From the NCBI GenBank assembly GCA_035582835.1, contig JAYKAV010003127.1:246882-310881 (forward strand): 64,000 bases of DNA, given 5' to 3'. The notes below the pieces were generated by a model that searched no databases, was not told where the DNA came from, and saw only the letters and a program-made list of their open reading frames with translations. The DNA comes from Phoebastria nigripes. Its lineage: Eukaryota; Chordata; Aves; Procellariiformes; Diomedeidae. The position numbers and the translations under genes were made by a program. Numbering within the stretch: position 1 is the stretch's first letter; the number at the start of each line of letters is the position of its first letter. This document shows, piece by piece, positions 10,801 through 23,800 of this stretch.

Positions 10801-13800
10801 ATAAACAAGCAGGCTTTTACAAAATCAGATCAGAAAAAGCCATCATTAACCAGATGTCAGTTCTGAGGCATTACTTTAATCTGGTAAATCGCAGAGAGAG
10901 AGCACAGATTTTATTTTGCACCAAATCTCCATTTTTGGATTCTGGTGAAGGGCATGGAAAAATGCATGCTTGTTCAGCAACGCCCTTCTGCAGGTTTTTG
11001 TTTGAAGCATAGGTGGGACAACCTGGCTAGAGAACTGCCTTAGCTAGTGACCTAAGCTGTAACATTGTTCCTTGATGTGATGTAAAAAGCCCTGTTGCCT
11101 TGCTGCAAAGCAGCATCGGTGTGTCCATGTCATCTCAGTCACTGGAGATGGCTACGAAACACCAACACCTAATAACACATTTTTCTACACTGTGGTTTCT
11201 TCCAGCACATTACACTGCCCACATCTCCCCAGCATCTGAGATCCTTCGAGTGAAATCAACAGCATCAGAAAAGTACTTGGTGACCTTTCAGGACTTTGCC
11301 AATTTTTATTTTTCCAGGATCAGTGTTTGAAGGCTGGACATTTTGGAAATTCAGTTACATGAATGATTTTGGGGTAGAAAGTGTACCAATAATTCTTTTT
11401 AAAATTTTATATTATTTAAAATAGAAACTTGATACAGACTGGATCAGTGCCGTGACCAGTTTTCTATCACTGTGAGTGGCAGGATGCAGGGAATGCCCCT
11501 TCCGTGTTGTGGATCCGTTTCTTGGAGTAGTTTGTCCTGGCTCTAACCCATTGGGTTTAGCAAATCTCCCACAACTTCTTTGGCTCATCCCTTCGTGGAA
11601 TAAGGACAGTGGCACCATATCCATTTTAACGTGTGTGACAAACGCAGTGCAATTTGATTGATTGCCCATCAGCGCCTTTCCTTCTCACTCCTCAACTATC
11701 CCCGCCCAGCTTTAAAACTCCCATACTATTTAGCTCTTCAAGGCCACACAATCTCTGACAACGCTTTATACCACCTTCAGCATAAAGATGCATCTGTACC
11801 GTGACACAAGTAACAACTGTTAAATAAATGAGAGGCATCTGCGATAAGTTATTTTAAAAAGGCTTGGTAACAGGCTACAGCCTGTGTATCAGTATCAGTT
11901 CCCATCTAGGCACAGAGCAAACCTGTGAGTCACAATTATCGTTAAGAGAAATGGCAATCGTGCTTCAGAGCAGGTCAACCTTATGAGAAATGTCAGCAGC
12001 TGTCAGGACAACTGCACAACTCCACAGCTGGCACCTCTGCCATCTTTCAAACGTACACATACCAGGGGATTAGGCTCCGTCAGACTTACTGCATCACCGC
12101 TCTCACTCACTTTTTCACCGCCTTTTTTGTATCCTCTAGACCACGCTGAATTTCAACTTACTGTAAACATGCCGGCGTGACTTCTGACCGTACACTTTTT
12201 GTGCAATTGCTGTTCACTACCTTTCCTTTTTTAGCGTGTAGAAGTCCATTCCTTATTTTGATTTTTGCCTGAATTGCCAAGTGACATCTACAATTCACTT
12301 CCTCTGGCAAGAGCAAATACCCGCCAGTGCTAACAGCAATAAACGCCGTGGGCTGCCGCTCAGCCCTGGAGTGACTGCAGCTTTTGTTTAAAGGCACCGT
12401 AGGACTGCTGGGCTTACAACATCTTTCTTCATCCTTGTAAATTTTTAAAGTTTTTATTTACACCAAACACGTCACCTTCCCCCCAAAGAAAAACTCTGTT
12501 AAAATGGTTCCACAGGGTGTGTTAAACTTTTATACAGAAAAAAAGCAGGACTGTGCTGTGCTACAGATTTTACTTTAAAGGACCTCTTTCACAGTCCTTT
12601 TAGGGGCTTCTGAACAGGAGTTTTATGAATTTATAACAACATATATGTCAAGCAGACACTGGAATTCAAATTATTTTAACTCCAACTAAAGGCCTGTGTT
12701 TGAATGTCTGAATGCATTCCTTTGTGGCTGAGGTTTTAGGAGTCTTAAAACTGCAAAGACCGTATCTTCATTATAAATATTCCATTTCTTAGTCATTCTT
12801 GTGTCAAAGGACTGCTAGAGAGAAAATCTGCATGAGTGTGGTCCAAGAGGACGCAGAAATCAGACGAGTTTTGCTGCAGAAGTAGGGATGTGTAGAGCCG
12901 AATCTGCTTGCTGAGCCTGGCATCTCTGTTATGCAGCTAGATCTTCGGTACCAAAAATGCACAAAACCAAAATTAATATTGGTATTGCTTAGCTAATACT
13001 CACACTGCAATGTGATCTATCTTGATCCTAGTTGCTTAGGATCTATTGGACTTATTTACCGTTACGTGGGAGATTTTTGTTGGTTTCCTTTTAATCTAAT
13101 ACACAGTCTGGATGACTGCTGGGCTGGAGGGTTAATACAGACCCCTGTATTTGCCTAGCTGGTTCTTATTGCCGACTTCTTAACTGTCAGAATGGCTCAT
13201 AAATGGCTGGCTTATTGGACTACTTAGTTTAATGGCTGTTAAAGAAAAGATATTCTTATACAATGAACCCTGTAATTGTCTCTTTGGAAACCCTTTTTCA
13301 AGCATTTGCTAAATACAATAAACATTTCCATGTGGATATAACAGCAATGGAGTGTACAAATAAAATGGCTGAAATGAGGCATGAGAATGGCTTTGTGTTT
13401 TATGAAGGTCTGATTGATTTTTAGAAACATGATGGCTATTTCCACTTAATGAAGCCCTCAGAAAAAAAAGAAAGACTTTTGATTCAAACTTTACGATCTA
13501 GGCACTACAAGAACTAGGAGTAGAGGCAAAAAGCATGCTGTCTGCCTTCACCAATGCTGCATTTCTAGCAGCTGACTCATCCCTTTCTTGAATCCCCCCG
13601 AAAGTCTCTGAGATGGCTCATGCGTAGGAATTAACTTCCACTCTGTTCTGTGCAGAAACAATGGCCAGCACTTTGCCGAAGTTGAATCTCTCACCAAATG
13701 AGCCAAAAGAAATGTGCCAGCGAGGAAGGAGAATCCTGGCTAAGGCAGGGCTTGGCTAAATAATCTGACCTTTTTCTTGGCTTGGCTCTGAAATGTATGT

Positions 13801-14190
13801 GAAATGTATCAAATCACCCCAATTCTGGCAACTTGCTGTGCCCAAGGCCATTGGCCAGTGCTAAACAAATCCTTTTTTAAATTAACACTGTAGTAACATG
13901 TTGTTACAACTTAAAATGTTAGCTAATGGTAGGGTACCCAAGCATGAGATACATGCAGCAAAGACTGTCTGTAGCACACCTAACATTTGGTGCAGCACAT
14001 ACTCTGGGCAGTTGTTTAGTCCTGGAATCATATTTATGCTTCTGCATTTAGCCAAGCCAACTTTCCAATAGGATATATTCTCAAGACTGACACTAAAACC
14101 CCTGCGCTTTATATCACTTACATTCTGTTACAATCATTTAGTTCTTCTGCGCTTCCTTCTCATTCTCCCAGAGAATACGGACAAACAGCA

Positions 14191-14384
14191 TCTCACCGTG
14201 ACCTGATAAGAAACTTTAATTCCATATATTTCTCCACGCTGAAATGAAGATTTAGCAGCAACCTGATTTTAATAACATTTCTTCCCCACTGTTACATGAG
14301 ACTTAAATAACAGTAACTGGTATTTTTTAAATGGTTTCATCTCGAAAGAATCCAGTTCCCTTTTACAGCCCAGCAGAGCCTTTG
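14191..14384 (-). other. LARS2: LARS2 3' UTR (short-form estimate)
   Basis: This is the sequence between the LARS2 stop codon and the region just past the ATTAAA hexamer. It is AT-rich with no open frame and no recognised repeat. The true 3' end is not determined by sequence alone. Confidence 0.4.
14215..14220 (-). terminator. LARS2: Candidate LARS2 polyadenylation signal (ATTAAA)
   Basis: ATTAAA on the minus strand lies 165 nt after the LARS2 stop codon and is followed by T/GT-rich sequence. It is the nearest acceptable hexamer. The first canonical AATAAA on this strand that I find is at 12453-12458, nearly 2 kb downstream, so a longer 3' UTR is also possible. Confidence 0.4.
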
Positions 14385-14564
14385 CTATTCTTGCACTAAG
14401 AAGTTGATAAGGGCAGTTCTGGGAGACAGAAAGGCCTTTTTAATGGTTCGTCCCTGGAGATGCTTGACTCCAAGTTCACTTTGAAGAACTAGTTCGTGGA
14501 CTTCTTCAAAATTGCGGGCTGCTTGCTGAGGCACAAAAACTTTGCCACAAGCTTTGTTATTGAT
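14385..14564 (-). CDS. LARS2: LARS2 terminal coding exon (C-terminal domain, stop TAG)
   Basis: Residues 596-654 and the TAG stop (14387-14385). It begins after ctttttcag at 14565 with [17 protein letters not shown] and ends ALINFLVQE. It matches the small C-terminal domain of mitochondrial LeuRS, which in LeuRS enzymes helps hold the tRNA elbow. The frame starts on a codon boundary, consistent with the previous exon. The last residue is Glu where human has Asp. It is easy to miss because the last intron is over 6 kb. Confidence 0.95.
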   Translation of the reverse strand: MNNKACGKVFVPQQAARNFEEVHELVLQSELGVKHLQGRTIKKAFLSPRTALINFLVQE

Positions 14565-16734
14565 CTGAAAAAGAGAGACATGAAAACAAGAAAAACAGAA
14601 GTTACTAGACTGATTTACACAATTTCATTTCCTGAATCCAATCCATCTCGTTATGCGTGGGGAAAAAACGTGGATCAAACTCTCTTTTCTCCAACACCAA
14701 ACTTTCTAACTAGAAGATAAAATTCTCCATACCTCCTGTCCCTCTACCATAAAATAAGAGAATGAAACTCTGACTCACAACAGTCAAGGAAAATTGAAGA
14801 AGTGGCCATAGGAAGTCTCAGTTTTGAAGATCGCAAGCAGCATGTGACTATGCAATGCAGCGATCTTTTAAGTTTAAAAACGTGATAGTTACACAAGCTG
14901 AATAATGAGAGTGAACATAATGGTTTGTCAGGTGGGAATCTTGGTTTGTACATACTGCTAGGCTGCAATTTGGATTCTTTACAGCTAAGCGATTCCTTAC
15001 AGAGATTCAAATGCAAGATTTATTAAAATAAAAATATTTGTGGCTGAAAAGATATCTGAAAGATTCATCATCACTCATTTTTAGAAAAATAGGCTTTAAC
15101 TCATTATATGTTGCATTTGTACTAAACACATGACTCATTAAGCCAACACCGACCACAAAGACGACAACCACTCATAAGGCAACGCTTTCCTGTGCGTGGC
15201 TGGTTTTCAGAGCAGCTTCCATACTGGTTTTGCATCAGCAGGGCAGAATCATGTAAGTACAACTGAGTAAGGCCTTCAGTGGGAATCACCTTAATTTACA
15301 AAATGGCCTTATAAATCTTTTCTGTCATCCAGTAAGAGCAGATAACGGACAGAGACTACAGAGCCTTACTGAGTACCTTTCTGGAATTGGCATAAAATTC
15401 ATTACAACAAAAGCTTTCAGATTTATATGGAGTACTTTCAGTGGATTAATGAAAAGAATATCAATCCCACATTTTAGCAAATTAAATAATTATTTGAATT
15501 TTTTGATCCAGTTCAATCAAATTACTTGCATAANAATCTGCTGGAGGTACTGCAGATCTTTGACCTTTAGACATCATTGTAACGAGTTTTCAATCACCTA
15601 AAAGGAACATATGTTGCTTCATATCCCTTGGACATAAAAATGCACACAGCTTGGTTTTCACCTGGATTTTAGCCAGGATACATGTACGCAACACACCACG
15701 AATGAGACACACCTACTTCACTTACCTAGTTTGTATTTTATTGAAAATAAAATAATCCGTGCAATTCTCAGAGAAAGGAAGTTGGGACAGATTTTTAAGG
15801 AACAAGATGAAGTTTCAAATGCAGCTGGGATGAGTCATTTCTGTTTTTTGACTAGACTTGACATCAATTTGCAGTGATAATGTAGGTAGGCTTTTAACTA
15901 TTCCTACATGCATCCATAACGTGGTATCATAAAAGGCTGGCTGTGTTAAACTTTGCCTTTAGCACCTCGTGCAAAGTAAATCCCTTGAAAAACACAGAAG
16001 AATTCATTTTTAAAGCTTTTGTGAAAAATAAATAAAAGTAGTTCTTTTTGACAGGGCACTTCAGAGAAGAAATACATTCCACAGGAAAAAGAAAATGGGA
16101 AAAAGAAAACGGTAAAATCCAAACGGATACAGTTTTAGTGAGAATATAAAGCAAGCTTGTGAGCTCGCTGCTAGGACACACAGCCTGCAGTTCAAAACTA
16201 TGCCTGCTTAGTTAAAATGTCATTCACTGTCCTCCATGATGCAAATTAATATGTCCCAGTGGATGGATGCTGGCAGGGGGAAACTTGCCACAGCTAGCCT
16301 ATTTGGTACTGTTCTCAACAGAAAAGCCAAGCAGTCTAAATCAACTTAGTAAATAAATGGCTGCTAGCAGTTGTGTTTTCCTAGAAAGGTCGAGAAGCCT
16401 AGGCGACCTGACACTGTGTACCTTCCCACAGCATCTTTTCTGATCTTCCCACACCGCGCTGCTAGCCGAGTCCGAAAATCCTATCAAACAGCAGATTGGT
16501 TATGATTTCAGCACATGTTTGCAGCATGGCTTTCACTGTATTGTAGGTATCGTGATGCAAAGTCAAACGTATTAACGCCATTCTTAAAATAGACATCTGC
16601 AGATTTAATCACACACTGTGCACAAGCATCCTATTCACATATTCTTTTAGTCGAGGGGTTAGATTCTCAGCAGGACAAATATCTTCTGCTACGCCTCCAT
16701 CTCTCTCTCTGTATCTCACTAGACCAGCATAACC

Positions 16735-17300
16735 CCATTTCTGCCCCTCTACTCTGCTCTGGTGAGACCCCACCTGGAGCACTGCGTCCAGCTCTGGAAC
16801 CCTCAGCACAAGAAAGACACGGACCTGTGGGAGCGGGTCCAGAGGAGGGCCACGAAAATGCTCAGGGGGATGGAACGCCTCTCCTATGAAGAAAGGCTGC
16901 GAGAGTTGGGATTGTTCAGCCTGGAGAAGAGAAGGCTTCAGGGAGACCTTATTGCAGCCTTTCAGTACTCAAAGGGGGCTTATAAGAAAGACGGCGGCAA
17001 ACTTTTTAGCAGGGCCTGTTGCGACAGGACAAGGGGGAATGGCTTTAAACTAAAAGAGGGCAGATTCAGACTAGATATAAGGAAGAAATTTTTTATGCTG
17101 AGGGTGGTGAAACACTGGAACAGGCTGCCCAGAGGGGTGGTGGATGCCCCATCCCTGGAAACAGTCAAGGTCAGGTTGGACGGGGCTCTGAGCAACCTGA
17201 TCTAGTTGAAGATGTCCCTGCCCACGGCAGGGGGGGTTGGACTAGATGACCTTTGAAGGTCCCTTCCAACCCAAACTATTCTATGATTCTATGATTCTAA
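16735..17300 (+). mobile_element. CR1 LINE, 5'-truncated, 3' end intact
   Basis: The 3' portion of a chicken-repeat-1 retrotransposon. An uninterrupted frame from about 16762 to 17205 encodes the CR1 ORF2 C-terminus ([20 protein letters not shown], then [11 protein letters not shown] and [18 protein letters not shown]). The 3' UTR then reads ggttggactagatgaccttt and ends in ATTCTATG repeats near 17279-17298, the canonical CR1 end. The intact frame suggests a fairly young copy. It lies antisense to LARS2 in its last intron. 5' truncation is typical of CR1. Confidence 0.95.
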
Positions 17301-19036
17301 CCCTCGGCAGCTCCAGGTAAAAGTGCCAGCACAAGAAACCTGGGTGCTGGCAGCCTTGTTTCTCTGAAAAACCATGGCAAACTGCAAGAGGAGAAATAAA
17401 TGAGGCTTGGGTCCTTTCTTCCCCTGAGGAAGGAAGCTGTTGCTTTTTCTTTTCTTCTTCTTTTTTTTTTTTTTTTAAACATTTGACATTTTAGACTATT
17501 TTGGATCTAGAGGGAGCTAGAGGGAACTAGAGGGGTTATGAAGGATGAAATGAAATCACACAAGACTGAAAAATAAGCACCTGGAGGCTGCAGAGAGGAA
17601 TTTTTAGTTCAACTCAAATATTTTTTTACCATTGATGCATAATCCTTCTGAGAAGTAAAAAGGAAAATAAATATCTGTGCACTTTTAAGCCTTCCTCATA
17701 CGCCAAAGCAAGAAAAATGACACCAACTTTTTTTTTTATTTTATAAAAACATCAGTTATAAGACCACAGCTGCTAACAGTTCTGCACCACCTAGAAAATG
17801 TGAGGAATGCTAGTCAGAAGTGTGTTCATAGGATGAAATGCACACTACATTCAGGTCAGATTTTTCACAGCATTAACAATATACAGTACNATTAAAAATA
17901 CTCAACTTTGCAATAATATTTAAAATAACAGATACCATGCATATCCAGTGAATTTACATGTCTGTCTTGTAGGCAATCTGTATCGTATCAGCCAAGGATG
18001 CAGTGAGTTGGTTGCTTTTGCTGCTTTGGGTTAAATATGGAAAGACATAACTGCAGCACAGACAGGAAATAATGAAGTATTTTGTGTCAAGAGAAATAAA
18101 ACCATAATGTCTCAGCAGGCAAATCCCTGGCAGCCCGAGGCAGTTTGATGTCTTGAGAAGAATAGGGTTGTGGCCCAAAGACTCAGTGTGACTGTGCAGC
18201 CTTGTGAAGAAACACTGCCTCTTTGCAACTAAGCAATTCCTCCGTATGTCGAGTGTTTCTTGGTTTAATGAGGGCAATTTATTTTTACAGCCATACAAAA
18301 ACCTACAGTGTCCACAAGACTTTAAAATATTCACATTTATGATGATTTCTCCCTGCTCCTCCGCATTTCCCTTTTGCCTTATTCTTACAGTAGAAAGCCA
18401 GGCACACCCCCCAGGCACTATTTTTAAGAATTATTCCCAGTTCAAAAAATGAACTCTGGTCTTCCAGTCACTTGCTTTCTCAGAACTAAGGAAGGTGTTT
18501 ACATACATCATATTCTTCCATGAATATATGACTGAGAACACAGGGGTTGTTTTTTCTTTTATTACAAGACTTCTACACAAGGCTATGGCTTTAAAGTCAA
18601 CCAGGGAAAGAAACAAAAATAATTTTCATAATGGTTGTTTAAAGCAAAATTAATTTTCATTCTTCTGTTTTCTTTTTTTGAGAAGGAAGTTTTAATGTCA
18701 GCTGAAAAATATCAGTGAAATGTTTAAGCATTTTTATGTTCAGTTGTACAGTCTTAACAACATTGAGTTCAGAGTTTTCCCTGTATTGCTGAAGTTTTTA
18801 TTTTAAAGATATATTTAATAACATGTTTGCTTTAATCACAATTGCAAAGAAGTTTCTATAATTACACAATTTCTCATTCATAACTTCCTTATAAACTGAA
18901 CACTGGAATTTAAGATGTTTGCTAGCTGTGCTTGAAGGTGAAGTTTATTTTAAGCTTGAGCAAAGTGAAGATACCCAAGTGAAGATTTTTGTGGATATAT
19001 GACCTTTTTACTGGTACAAATAAATACTTATCACTT

Positions 19037-19059
19037 AAGAAAGAAAGAAAGAAAGAAAA
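19037..19059. repeat. (GAAA)n microsatellite
   Basis: About five GAAA units in the last LARS2 intron. A simple repeat. Confidence 0.85.
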
Positions 19060-19475
19060 GCAATAAACCCACAGTGAATATTAGGCTAAGTCTGTTATTA
19101 ACCCCAGCGGGCACTTCAGTCCTTCTCCTTGGTCTGGGAAAAGATGCCAATTGAAAATTTCCTCCAAAAAGACATGCTCTGTGGCCTCTGCTAAGCATGT
19201 ATGTTGAATGTTAGAAAAATTAGTTTTTTAGCAGCATTTCTCATTCTGTTCAAGTGGACTGTGACTGAGAGATCTGGCAAGATATGGAATTATTTGCAAA
19301 GATACTTTGATTAAGGAAATCTACAGCAACACAACTTCCCCTAAATCCAACCAGTCTCTTCCCTTCTCAAAAAACCCAGCTGAACAAATATAACTGAACT
19401 TACTCCTCCTACCCAAAGGAGCTAACATAATAAAATAGATAAAATACAGATAAAATGCATTGCTTCTGTTTCCCT

Positions 19476-19513
19476 TACACACACACGTACACGTGCGCGC
19501 ACGCACACACACA
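19476..19513. repeat. Alternating purine-pyrimidine (CA/CG) tract
   Basis: Interrupted (AC)n with GCGC-containing centre (acacacgtacacgtgcgcgc and following cacacacac). Alternating purine-pyrimidine of this type can adopt Z-DNA. It is intronic; no function is implied by sequence alone. Confidence 0.8.
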
Positions 19514-20675
19514 GAGCATGCAGTTGTACATGACCAAATGACGTTTCTTCTAGCGGCTCCATCTCATTCAATGTCCAGAAACACAAAAAGTGTTTAAGTT
19601 GAAACATTTAATTTAAGTTAAAACATTTAAGTTTAGAATGTCTGCATGGTATATTAAAGGTTATTCTTTGGTGAGCAGTGAAAAAGGCAGGAGTCCTGCA
19701 GATCTAATAGTATGCAACTACGTAATTACAGACTACCATAACGCCTGAGCATGAAGCACTTGAATGTAAGTTGACCAGGAGCCAGTTGATGGAAGAGCTG
19801 AGACACTACTCACGGATCCCATCCCCTGGCTCCAAACCCTGCAGTCTCTCTATGGCCTGCAGTGGCACTTGCTGCTACTGTGCTCCATGTAACCATAAAG
19901 CTTAACGATGCTGAATACAGACTAGTTAATTAGAGACGTAGGAAAAAAGACAGTAACTACACTGCGCATGTGCACATACACATTTTGGAAAATTACAGGT
20001 TAACTAAATGTAGTTTTATGTCCACTCTTCTACTGAACTGCCAGCTCTTTCCCTAGACCACAAAGGCGTTAGACCTCGAAGAGAAACTGGAATGCAGTTC
20101 TAACATTAGGAAAGATACCTGTTTTTCCTCAACCTCATTCCTGCATATATGCTCTGCTGAAATGTGCCAGAAGTTCAGCCCGAGGCAGATGGGAAACATC
20201 GTTTGGCAAAAATCACAGCAGCTTAACCCAGCTTATGATAAGTTGTATTAGGCAACCATAGCACTACAGGTACCACAAGAAATGTCACCTAATTATACAT
20301 TTTTGTACAGGGCCAAGATCATAAATGCACTGTCAGGCAAAAAAATCTGGAGGGACCTGTATTCTGATCACAGTTTTGACTGTACCATCCTTGCCCACAG
20401 CTGTTCATTGGTCAAATCTCCACAGGTACTAATACACAGTCACTCAAAAAGATTTATATTTAGATCGTCTCCCTTCCAGACTTACTACATTTTTTTCATT
20501 TAGGAAACCATTTTAATTACTCAGCACAACGGTAATTGCAGCTTCTATTCTATCTGACCTTTCACTGAGCCACCCAGGAGGGGAACTGACTTCCACAAGA
20601 GCAGAAATTTTGTCATCCTCTGAGCTCGTAATGCATTAATTGACCACCACTGAAAATAAATGAAAACACTCTTAC

Positions 20676-20803
20676 CAGAACAGACATCTCCACAACATCT
20701 GACGGCTGAAGGTACTCNGGGTCTACTTTGGGCCAGGACTGATGCAGCACATCAACATCCCAGTGATAATGAGTACAAAGTTTATTCTGCATATGTGCCA
20801 AAC
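20676..20803 (-). CDS. LARS2: LARS2 exon (end of anticodon-binding domain)
   Basis: Residues 553 (split codon) to 595, reading GLAHMQNKLCTHYHWDVDVL and then HQSWPKVDPEYL. The acceptor is tttccag and the donor gtaaga. It corresponds to the end of the anticodon-binding domain leading into the C-terminal domain. The N at 20718 falls in the third base of a CCN codon, so the residue is proline whatever the base is. Confidence 0.95.
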
Positions 20804-23800
20804 CTGGAAAATGAAACCAGTCAAACATTCAGCTGTACTGTAACCAGAACATTCAATCTTTGGAATCTGTTTGATAAATAAGATCAGAATAAAGTTGACT
20901 TGAAAAGTAAGTCCCTTAGGAGGAAATAACATTGTTTAGATTAGCATACAGCACATTATAAACAGAAAGATATAAATCTTTGAAGCGCTTGTTTTATACC
21001 ATGTGTAGGGATGCTAACATGAACGTTGTGGGCACATTTTAGATTTGGATTAGCACTCCAAAACTTTGCCAAAAGCACAGGAGACCACTGTTTATTATTT
21101 TAAATTGTAATACTGCAACACAAGCTGANCTCGACTTCTAGAAGTCAATCATAATACTGCGGTTTTTTTCAATAACACCACCAGTTTGATTAAAATTTTA
21201 CTAACAACTCAATCAAAATGATACACAATTTTTGCTTATTATTTTACCATCTGTAATATGCTGCGTAGTTTCTAAATTTGCAAGTCAAGCTACTGGCAAG
21301 ATTTTCTCATATTTCGTGAAGTATCTATTTTTTCACAAATTAAAGGTGCTANGTAAGAATACCTTGCACAGCTTGCTCTCCTTCTTATGATACGTACATT
21401 CTGAAATGCTTTATCCTTTGATTTTATTTTTAAAAACTCCTAAAATGGCTACAAGTGATCTCCTTTTATTAAATAGGCTTTGCTCTCCCCAAGACAATTC
21501 ATTCCTGATTTGTTTAAGTAATAGGAGAATAGGATGCAATTCATTCTGAAGCCACATTCTTTAACTGAATAAAAGCTTCTGAGTCGGATTTATGTTGCTG
21601 TTTACTCCAGCTGTAGGACAAAATAAAAAGATTTCACTTAACAAGAGGCTGTCAAATATGATCAATATTGATGATGATTGCTCTTGTGATTCTCACAAAG
21701 CCAGGGGATTTTTAAATTAAAAACATTCTCTGTGTATGAATAAGAATACAGACTAAAACTTTTTTTAANCACACGCTTCATTCAGAACTGCAAAATGTAT
21801 TTCAAATTTCCTCTGGTTTAGGGAAACTCCAGCAAGAGCATAAAGAAAACCCATCAACACAAGACTCACTGTTGAGACTGAGGTACCTGAAGCTGTTCAA
21901 AACACAGCACAATGCCAGACGTAGGAGCAAAACCAGCCCATGCATAATACATACATGAATTTACCTAGCTGGATTGTTTAGACTAATACAGCAAATAACA
22001 GCAGAGACATAAAGGGAATACAACTTCCTCCAGGAAAATCCGCCAGATTTTTGTCAGCACTTTTTCAGACAAAGCCCTTTGGTAAAATGACACACAGCCT
22101 TGCTATTTGCTGAATGATTCAGAAAGGGGCAGTGGGGGGGACTGGTGGGAGCTATTTCTAATGGCAAGCAAGAACGTGCGCATTTCCTAAGAACCACAAC
22201 TAAGCCACAATTTTATTAGGTAAATAATTGATTTAAACACTTCAATGGATCTGGATTTGTGTATTTTTTTTCTCTTGCGACAGTAGCTCAGAAACTGAAA
22301 GAGCAAAAGATAGGAACTCAAGCAGAAAAAAAAATCTTCGCATTGGTGATTCATTATCACGTTGACTTTAAAGACAACAGCTGCTAGATTCTTCTCTTTT
22401 TGGCTTTTGAACATCCAGATGAGCTCATTTCTTTCCAACTGATCACATGCCTTGTGGCAGAAGCATGCATACTGGCCACTCCTTATTTTCCTGTTGAAGT
22501 GGATTCTTCAAACTATTTAAAAACCACTTTCTGATAGAAGTCAAGAGCTTCTATCTACGAAAGCAAAACCAGGGTCACTTTTAATCCCCGTGGAGGCTGT
22601 CAGTCCCAGTAAACCTACTAATAAAAAAAAATTAAAATGTATTCTGAAGCAGATAAAGTGTGACTAAGCACAATGTCTATCTTTTGGTTCATTTTCTTGC
22701 TACAAAATGAGCTATGAGCTCATCCATATTAAAAAAAAAAAGTGCAAAAGTCAACAGAACTAGTTTCAGAAAACAGAGTTTGACAGGAAACCAAAATGAA
22801 GGTTTTAGTTACGTTGCCTGTTTGGCTTCCTGCCTTAATTCACATTTTGTGAGCTGTAGAACACAGAAAAGGCAATGATTTGGTTTGCATTTTCAAAATG
22901 CAACACACACAAAACCAGGAACTTCATCGCTATGATCCAGAATGGCGATGGTCCCCTTGTCAGGACCTAGGCAGAACCCTCCTTCAGCCTTCCCACTTGA
23001 TTCTGAGACGTTACGCAAAAGCGCTGTTTGAGAAGTTAAGAACCGACCATTTTGCAGACTTTCATTGTGAAAACACTAATAACCTGTTTTACTGCCTTAT
23101 TGTACTGGAAAGCGCCTAGTGAAGTGCGTATTATGAAGCACCGTGCATTTTGCTTTACGTTTTTTGACTTATTTTGCTTTTATGGCTATAGATTCTCTTG
23201 CAGACGTAGGACAGAAAGCNACCTGAGTACATTTTTACTTACTGTAAGCCATTTACTTATACGTACACATCTCTACATCCATACAGGACAAATCAAGGAC
23301 AACACTTGTGCTCAATTTGAAGCCCAGATCCTGCAATTGGATCTTCTTCAATGGACTTTTACTGACTAGCAAGCTAATACTAAAACAANGTTTCCCTAAC
23401 GAGTAACTCACAGCATTGGAGCCCAAGTTAAAACACCAAGTTAAATGCGTATTATATTACTGTAAATGAGTGAGTTGAGAGAAGGAGGGGACAGGACAAG
23501 TCTAACAATGTTTCAGCTCATGGCAATGTTTTATTAGCATTACATGAGTATTTCATAAGCATAATACTTCCCCTAAGGTGCTATTTGGGGGGGGAAGAGC
23601 AGATTCTCATTTTAAAGAGATTTAAGAAGGAAGCTGTGGAAGCAATCGTGTATCAGCAAGGTAAGTTAGGACAGCAAGGTAATTCTAGTCTTACAGAAAA
23701 AAAGCACTAGAAGAAATTATCTGTAAAATTCCAGCAATAGTGCAGCTAGTTTGACACACAATTATGTAGGTAAGAGAAAAAGATGCGATTATGGAGTAAA

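Larger units (their letters stand above)
2891..14190. other. Intergenic region between LARS2 3' end and LIMD1 promoter
   Basis: About 11.3 kb without a supportable gene. The left half (to about 8300) is moderately to very GC-rich, with CpG-dense patches near 5490-5830 and 6225-6600, and GC-rich blocks near 7200-7650 and 7840-8150. Open frames there look like chance frames of GC-rich DNA: no known domain, no clear start context, and overlapping frames on both strands. The right half is AT-rich and featureless. One weak MIR-like core is listed separately. Confidence 0.7.
14565..20675 (-). other. LARS2: LARS2 last intron
   Basis: A phase-0 intron of about 6.1 kb, donor gtaaga at its high end and acceptor cag at 14565. 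It contains a CR1 LINE on the plus strand (16735-17300), a pyrimidine/poly-T tract (17442-17476), a (GAAA)n run (about 19037-19059) and an alternating purine-pyrimidine tract (about 19476-19513). No other gene is seen. Confidence 0.9.

Noticed and set aside
20718..20718. N inside a LARS2 exon as a possible disrupting change
   Set aside because: It is the wobble base of a CCN proline codon, so no residue change is possible. Similar lone Ns across the window look like consensus ambiguity.
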